64,000 nucleotides of DNA, taken from the NCBI GenBank assembly GCA_027475525.1, contig JAMWFC010000091.1, positions 620,001 to 684,000 on the forward strand, written 5' to 3'. Under the pieces are notes generated by a model. The model was not told the origin of the DNA, ran no database searches, and was given only the letters and a program-made list of their open reading frames with translations. The translations under genes were made by a program, and so were the position numbers. Below are positions 57,453-64,000 of the stretch, in pieces. The DNA is from Macrolepiota albuminosa. Lineage: Eukaryota > Basidiomycota > Agaricomycetes > Agaricales > Agaricaceae. The first letter of the stretch is position 1; the number at the start of each line of letters is the position of its first letter.

Positions 57453-59351
57453 CTATACACGGGACAGCACTTGGCCTCCACGATGATTCCGGATGAACAA
57501 ATGACGAGATATTCCCATAATGACAGCTCCACCAAAGACTAGAACCTGTGCCGTGATGTTAATCAAAATCAATACTCGTGTGTCAGAGCACTCACTCCAC
57601 AAAAAATTATAGCCTTGTGCCATGCAAAGTCTCCTTGGTCATGTTCAAGAAGAGCTCCTTCGATCGGAGTACCCAAAAGCAAAGCAAGGCCAACAATAGA
57701 GAATGCGATGCCCATCCGCGTCCTTTATATAAATATCAACCGAGGGTCAAACGAAAGAGTTAATCTGAGGCAGTACCCTTGTTCTCCCACGTGTGTACTC
57801 AATTGCGCAAGCAGGGACGGAATTAGAGAAACGTCTGGACTCAACATAAGCACAAAAAGGAGAATTGACGTTTACGTAACTCACAAGAACCCGACCAAAA
57901 CCCATATAGAGCGCCAAATATAGCAACGCCGACAAAGTTGTGAATCGCAAAGATGCAAAAAACCAATCCGGAGGATATAACGATACAGAGAATGAGCATG
58001 TTGTACGGGCCGAACTTGTCTGCGAAGATGTTGGGTAAAATCCGTCCAAAGAAGCTCCCTGCATTAATTATTGCAAGCTGCGAACCAATTAAGCTGACCT
58101 CGTGTATGGTGAGTAGCGTAAATTACGCACGACATAGAAGGCGAGGCTTTGCTTTATCCCCTGGTCGATAGCGTATAGTTGTAGGTAGAAATCTTATTGG
58201 ACACTATTGAGTCTGCGAAGGAACCAAGTGGTTTGAACGCTCACATGGAAAGAAAAGGCCCACGTTGATACAGAACGCTGCCGCAATCGAACTTAAATAC
58301 GGAGCGTCTCGAAAGATGACTTGGAATGCAAGCTTGGAACTGCCGTTTGGCTGCGTTTTCAGGGGAGGTCGTGGTTTGAAAAGAATGTTCGCGCCGAGGA
58401 GAAGGACGCCAGTTAGCGCCGCAGTTACGCGAATACTGTTCGCGAAGGATATATTCTCGTGGAGTTGGTTGAGCATAATGGGCCAGACAACGCCGCCCAC
58501 GGAAGCTCCCTACGGAACCTTCATTAACTAGCTTTAAAAGTGTACAAAAGCTTACCGACACGGCGACTCCAGTCGCCAGTGCTCTGCGGGATTTGAAGTG
58601 ATGACCAATGATTGTAATTGACGGCAGAAAGAGTAAGGCTTGCCCGAGCCCCATGCCAAGAGCCTGTGCCAAGAAAACCTTCGCTGAAGATCAATTCAAC
58701 GTTCCAACTCAAAGACAGAGACCAACTTTACCTGGTAGTATTGGCCAGGATGGGAGAGGGATAACATGAACATCGAGGTTACTTGGATTATCGAACCAGC
58801 GGCAATCATGAGACGACTGGAAGTGTCAATCACTATCAAATAGAGAACACGCGAATAACCAGATGTACAAGTATCCCGCGTCAAATGCTCGGCCGACGAG
58901 AACACCAGGTGCGTACTGCATGAAGAGCTGGAAGCTCCCAATCCAACTATTAAAAGTAGAATCTATGAATGAGAACCACACAAGAGTTGGCACACACCTT
59001 ATGTCAGAGGGTGATCTACTTCGTAAAAACTCTCTTGTATAGTAGTCTTGGTACACGCCAAATGCGGAGAGATAGCTTTGGAAAAGTTCAATCGGACTCG
59101 ACATTAGGTGCGGAAATCAGGTCCGTACCCGTAGGTGCAGAATTGAGTAAGCCATCTGAATCAAGTTAGTGCCGTGAAGTATACAGATGCTTATCCATCA
59201 CTTACGTCCCTACAACGGTTACCCATGCATCGCGCCCACCATCTACAATGGACAAGCATGGTACCTCGAGAACTCGATTGGTGTCTTCGTCAGTATTCTC
59301 CTTGCCCTCACGCGGGGAAGTCGACCTCTGCGAGCGACTGTCGACCGACAT
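57453..59351 (-). CDS. Major facilitator superfamily transporter, monocarboxylate (MCT) type
   Basis: Twelve exons, all GT-AG and in phase, give 444 aa: 59351-59206, 59155-59129, 59075-58998, 58946-58869, 58816-58732, 58678-58556, 58509-58245, 58192-58131, 58077-57885, 57834-57777, 57722-57596 and 57545-57453. A hydrophilic Ser/Glu-rich N-terminus (about 37 residues) is followed by DGGRDAWVTVVGTW, the MCT signature start. FGVYQDYY, FKSRRALATGVAVSGASVGGVVWP, the central loop with KPRPPLK, AGSFFGRILPN and GTPIEGALL follow. About twelve membrane helices are readable. MCT-like fungal carriers move short organic acids or related metabolites across the plasma membrane; the substrate here is unknown. 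No biosynthetic neighbours. Confidence 0.93.
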
Positions 59352-62300
59352 GAAGAGAACGGGTGCAGGGTTGAAAGGATGGAATGGAGCAGGATAGAGA
59401 CCTTTTATACTTGGAATCCGATGGAAGAGGACGCAACGGCTGCGACTAGATCGAATCGGCAAAATACTACATTTCGAGGGTCCAGCCAGAAATAACTCAA
59501 ATTAGAATACATCGAATCAGGGTTGCGCCATGATTCACCCGCATGGAAGTAGCAAACAGAAGAACAGAAGATGCCGGTTTACCCATCTAGCCAGATATTG
59601 CCGTTAATTACCGGCTTTGTTGTACATATATTATCTTTAACAATCGCTCGCGCCTGCTTTCTCTGGAATCATACGGCCACAGCTCCACAAAGTACAATAA
59701 ACTGATAGGACGAGGCAAAGTGACTTCAAGCATTGCATACCATACGAAAGATCAACGTTCAACCTTACATAATTATGAAAAGCATGCATGACGTCTTCTG
59801 GCCTCCTTTGTCGGATGCTAAAGTTGATGCTCTCTAGCTTTCACGTCATCGGTGGGTAGATGAATGAAGGTCGAGATATCAATGGAGTTACATAAATATA
59901 TATAGGAACACAATTCAGTTGCAGTCAGGAACGTGGGTTTGACGGGGTCTCCTAAAATGACAAGTGATTCATCGAGCCCCGGTCTTCATCGCGGTCCTTG
60001 AACTCGGCAAGTGAGGAGAGTAAACGCCGTGGCGTTCCAGATGAAATTGAGGCCTTGTCCAGTCCATTGCTTCTGTCACACGAAAGTACATCCGTAAAAT
60101 GAACGGAAGGAGAAGAGACGTCCGGCATCGGCCACTTTATGATGATGCATATGATCGTAGTCGGTGGAGTGTAAGTTGACCAGAGCCCAAGGGTAGAGCT
60201 GATGGCTGTGCAGTACATGCATCTTGGATAGCAAGTCTGAGGAGGCATCCAGCAGGTAGCAAACCAAACATAGAGATAGGATGAGGAGTCTTACTGAGGA
60301 ACACGAGGAATGTGAGAATGAATGCTGAGTGCTCCTGGTCAACAGGCGGATGCAATGTGATCACAGTACAGCATGGTCCATGGACATGGTGTTCATGCCG
60401 AGAATGCTGGATAGTTGGCTATTCTTACGAACGGTCTATGTATGACCAAGAAAACGAATTCCGAAAGGTTCAATTTGACCCGCATGCATATGGCAAGTAA
60501 TGTGAATATGTAATGCACTTAACTTCGAAGGGGTGTCTTTCGCACGTGTGAGAAATTTCGCTGCCTACAGGCTGATCGGAGGAGGCAATAAGTTTCCGTG
60601 CCACGTAAATCAATGGCTTTGAATGGACTGGCACTTCATTATGCTAAGCTACTATCTGGACCTACGGTATCTGAAATGGTGTCGAGAAGCACTTCTCAAT
60701 TTCCCATGACTCTTCATAAAGCGTTTGTCGACTAAACCTGTAAAATTGACTCAGCACTTTCGGTAGAAGGGAATATCACATACCGCTTTTGAAGAATGCT
60801 ATATCACCTCTTGAGAGTAGATTGGGCGCTCTTGGCCTCGAACAACGTTCAAGAATGTCATGGTCGGCAGGATTTCAGACGAGCTTAAGGAACCTTGAAG
60901 GATTGTGAATATGATCTGGCGGATGAAAGGTAATAAGACCCGGAGTACCTTTTGAACTTGCTATGCAGTTTTTGGCCACTGCATGAAATCAATTGAGCCA
61001 ACCAATAATCGATCACGCGCACGTGCTGAACCAGCAGCTGCAAGCTCAATACGTTAAACGAGACACGCGTCCAAACAAGGCTACAGGTCTAATGATGAAG
61101 GCAGCATTGTCACCCGCCCATATATGTGGAATATAAAGCAGGAGTGAAGTTTATTCCCGTAATGGTGGACTAGCGTATATCCGAAGTGATTTCTGAGTAT
61201 ACCACGGGTGAAGCCGTGAGTACAGATTGCGATGGCGAGGTGATCAATCGAAATTCAAGGTTCTGCAAGGGTTCCACGCTGAGAAGCGATTGAGAAGAAA
61301 ATCTGTAGCAGGACCTGCTACTTCCAGTCATCGAACCATTAGTGATCATCAACCAATTATAGCAGTGGTGTTTCGACCAAAGCTTCATTTCATTTTTTTC
61401 CTCTTGTGGTGAATACAGAGATGCATATTATCGTTTGGAAAGGCTATAGAAAGACTTGCATCGAAAACAAGCTAAAGAGTGAAGGGAAGTTCACCAAAGA
61501 TGACTTCCGAAACTGATTTTGAGCAGCAAATCATCAGATAAGATGATTGCCAAACAGGAAGACGAATCTCACGACATCTCCATAAGGTGAGGCGGGAGCA
61601 TCGAGAAAATTCATTCTCCAAGAGGAGGATCGTACTAGTACACGCCCACATTCATTCATCGATGTGATCGGAGACCGCATTGCTGGACGTCGACAACTGC
61701 TAGGGTAATTTTACCTGCTTCTACAAAGGTGCGGCGCTCAGTATATTTTACGAGTGGTCGGCATCATCCTTCAATGACGAGTGTCATTCATCGTGTCGAC
61801 GTCTGATGGGAACTGTTTCACCACCTCAATTGCCTCTGGATGCGTTTGTTTGGACGTTGAATTCCCTCATATTGTTCAGTCACAACAGCCATGAACTATG
61901 TATGGGATAACGTTTCTTTGATAAACCATATTTCCCGTCAAGTAGCTCTCGTTCTCTGTTCGATTCCTCTCGATCGAAAATCACAGCATGAGGATGCTTC
62001 CAGCCCCTGCATGAAATTGGACCTGCAGTGCCTCGTCTCTAGCTTTGTGGGTAATGCTCTTCTGCTTGGATTCGCTACACAGGCTAAGTTTATCTATATT
62101 GGGAGTTAGCAACCCTCACCTCCTTAGGGTCGTTTATATTGACAGAGGATGTAAAGTATCTTCGAAAATCTCTGCGAATCTCCACTACTAATTCCTTGAG
62201 GCATTCACTCCAACTGACTTACTCCATATGTGTTGCCGAGAAGTACTTTGTACGATATATTCGTGTGGTCACGAAGTTCCTCATGGGGAGAAACGCGTAA

Positions 62301-63063
62301 GTTCCTTGTTCCATGGAGGGACTTGCCTGAAGTGTATTCATTTAGGTTGACAGCAGTTCGCCTCGATGTCATTATCCCACAATTCTGTCTGCAAGGCCTG
62401 ATCTACTTCTTGCAAGCAGTGGTGCACCGTGTTTTATGTGGACATCAACAACCTAGAGGTTTTATTTCATATCCAGGCTTTGTCCCGCTCAAATGGCTGT
62501 GACATCAGAAGGATCAATTGTTTGTGTTCATTGCTCGAGAAGGAGGAGCTGAGATGGATATCATGCTGCGAACCTTAGGTCAAAACTCCTTACTGAATTT
62601 ACGCTGATGTTCTGCTGTTGGCTCCATGGCTCAACTTGTTGACTATCATAGATCAGGTTCTATATGTGAGGCAGCATAATTCGTAGTAGACTTTATGTCT
62701 AGGCAACCAATATTGTATGAACTAGTTTGAGAGCCGGAAGGCAACTCGAACATAGCGTGCCAGTAGTATAAGTACACATAAAATCTATGAGATCTTTTCT
62801 AAGTAATAGTCGCACATTGAAGGCATCGCTGATCTAACTCTGGAGAGATAAGAGATAATTATATGTTGTGTTTGCTTGTCCGGGACTGTACAGTCAACGA
62901 AAATTACAAACTCCGCTTTGCCGCGGACTCGGCGAGCGTGACTCGATCATCCTCGACGACGCCACTCAAATCTCAAAGGAAGATGATTTAGAGTCACCTC
63001 AGGTAGTGTAGAACAGCTCCCATATACAACAGCCATTAGCAATCCTCCCCTTCACCCAACAAC
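59352..63063. other. 3.7-kb stretch without an identifiable gene
   Basis: CpG-normal sequence with only short frames on both strands (none above 100 codons) and no recognisable domain. It contains the transporter promoter on the left and the kinase-like gene's promoter on the right. Confidence 0.5.
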
Positions 63064-63693
63064 ATGATTATTCTTCTCAACGGGATGCCTGGCGTTGGCA
63101 AGCTGACCATTGCACGAGCCCTGCGAGACCGTCACTGTTTTGACAGCCGCATTATCGACAATCACCTCGCCATCGACGCCGCGGCCAGCGTTTTCCCGTA
63201 CCGCGGCAAGGAACAACGGGCACTGCGGGACATGATACGACGTACTCTCTTTGCGGGCGTCGAGCAGGAATCGAGCAAAGATGTCGTCTTTGTCTTCACC
63301 GAGTGTCTGTCCAAAGATCTTGAAGACGACCGCAAGGTGCTCTTGGAGATCATGCAAACGGCAGTTGCTCGCCAAGTTCATCTCGCTATCCTCAACCTCG
63401 TGTGTCAGGACGCCGAGCACAAAAAACGGCTGACTTCCCCTGATCGACAGAAGCATGCTCGCGGGAAGTTGCAGTCAGTTGATGTCTTGGAGCAATTACT
63501 GCAGTATAAATTGATTGACAAAGAGACTGTCAACGATCTCAAACAGCTGCAGCAACTCCGACTCAGTGTCACAGTTGACGAGCTGGACGTCACCGGCATC
63601 CCCGCTGAGCGAGTTGCGGAATTGATTTCCGCGTTCACTCATCAAGAGACGAAATACGAAGATTTGCCTGCTAGCACTGCAGCCCAGCTCTGA
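63064..63693 (+). CDS. P-loop kinase-like ATP-binding protein
   Basis: Intronless frame of 209 aa. The N-terminus is a beta strand and Walker A of the small-kinase type, IILLNGMPGVGKLTIARAL, with K-L-T in place of the usual GK[ST]. VVFVFTECLS (about residues 78-87) is a candidate Walker B strand. A basic RQKHARGK stretch near residue 132 could serve as the LID region. Length and layout fit the AAA_33/adenylate-kinase-like P-loop family, whose members phosphorylate small molecules or drugs; the substrate cannot be told. No targeting signal. It is the only intronless enzyme gene here and has even codon use, so horizontal acquisition is possible but not shown. Confidence 0.82.
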   Translation: MIILLNGMPGVGKLTIARALRDRHCFDSRIIDNHLAIDAAASVFPYRGKEQRALRDMIRRTLFAGVEQESSKDVVFVFTECLSKDLEDDRKVLLEIMQTAVARQVHLAILNLVCQDAEHKKRLTSPDRQKHARGKLQSVDVLEQLLQYKLIDKETVNDLKQLQQLRLSVTVDELDVTGIPAERVAELISAFTHQETKYEDLPASTAAQL

Positions 63694-64000
63694 TAGGGCT
63701 GACAACCCCCTGGTGTTTATGCCCAAATCACATTTCTAAGTGCAGTACTTGCAAAACAATCAGATTTAGCCTGTACATAGAATGTGGATTAGTAGGGGAT
63801 AGTTATAAGAACCAATTGTCTTGTGAATCATTGTGCCACTGGCTGGATAATCTGATATGAATTCTTCAGTTTAAGTATTTTCAGCATTTTCATAGATTTG
63901 TGAATTTCTGATGGGAGCAAGACTTGAAGCACCACAGATCGCATTGAATGGTTCAATCATATATGATTCTACCATCCAGTCCTTCCCTTGGCATTGCGTG
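63694..64000. other. 3' flank, nothing identifiable
   Basis: AT-rich flank of the kinase-like gene up to the window end. Confidence 0.5.

Overview
The window comes from a filamentous basidiomycete, probably an agaricomycete. The genes carry many short GT-AG introns of about 50 bp, often with micro-exons. The content is fungal: nitrate reductase, FunK1-type kinases, a Spo7-like subunit, a fungal cohesin loader and a Delta-12-type desaturase. Copia, Gypsy, LINE and Tc1 elements lie between the genes. I read the exon structures by hand, and exon lengths were checked for a continuous frame in most gene models.

Layout. 1-1911: 3' part of nitrate reductase (+). 3135-5281: intact ten-exon amidase (-), followed up to 7445 by three nested, broken partial copies of its own 5' half. 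7503-8343: mitochondrial-type DnaJ protein (-). 8406-8485: intron-containing tRNA-Trp (-). 8569-9856: Spo7-like protein (+) with a broken frame. 11160-12576: truncated FunK1 kinase pseudogene (-). 12730-13340: amidase fragment with a micro-inversion. 14990-15539: secreted Gly/Asn-rich repeat protein (+), next to a 100-N scaffold gap. 15691-22080: CpG-depleted block holding a decayed FunK1 gene split by two solo LTRs. 22530-25155: Scc4/Mau2-like cohesin loader (+). 29535-30496: acyl-CoA thioesterase (-). 32285-34310: fatty acid desaturase (-). 37473-38340: mitochondrial [2Fe-2S] ferredoxin (+). 39054-40289: uncharacterised Ser/Pro-rich protein (+). 41265-56737: transposon graveyard, strongly CpG-depleted, with a younger CpG-containing Copia element at 47772-53916. 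57453-59351: MFS monocarboxylate-type transporter (-). 63064-63693: P-loop kinase-like protein (+). The long stretches between these genes show nothing I can call.

Two window-wide patterns matter more than any one gene. First, thirteen exact tandem duplications all have a period of exactly 77 bp. That is what a k=77 de Bruijn assembly leaves when overlapping contigs are joined without trimming. They break the frame of the Spo7-like gene and of the Copia gag-pol and confuse the cohesin-loader model, so those breaks should not be taken as biology. Second, repeat-rich blocks have lost nearly all CpG with sharp edges. The LTR differences, the in-frame stops and the mismatched target-site duplications of the transposons are consistent with C-to-T change at CpG, which suggests methylation-driven or RIP-like decay.

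The single-copy genes are mostly unrelated housekeeping or metabolic functions (nitrate and amide nitrogen use, lipid desaturation and thioester hydrolysis, iron-sulfur biogenesis, cohesin loading). I see no operon-like or biosynthetic cluster and no convincing new multigene system.
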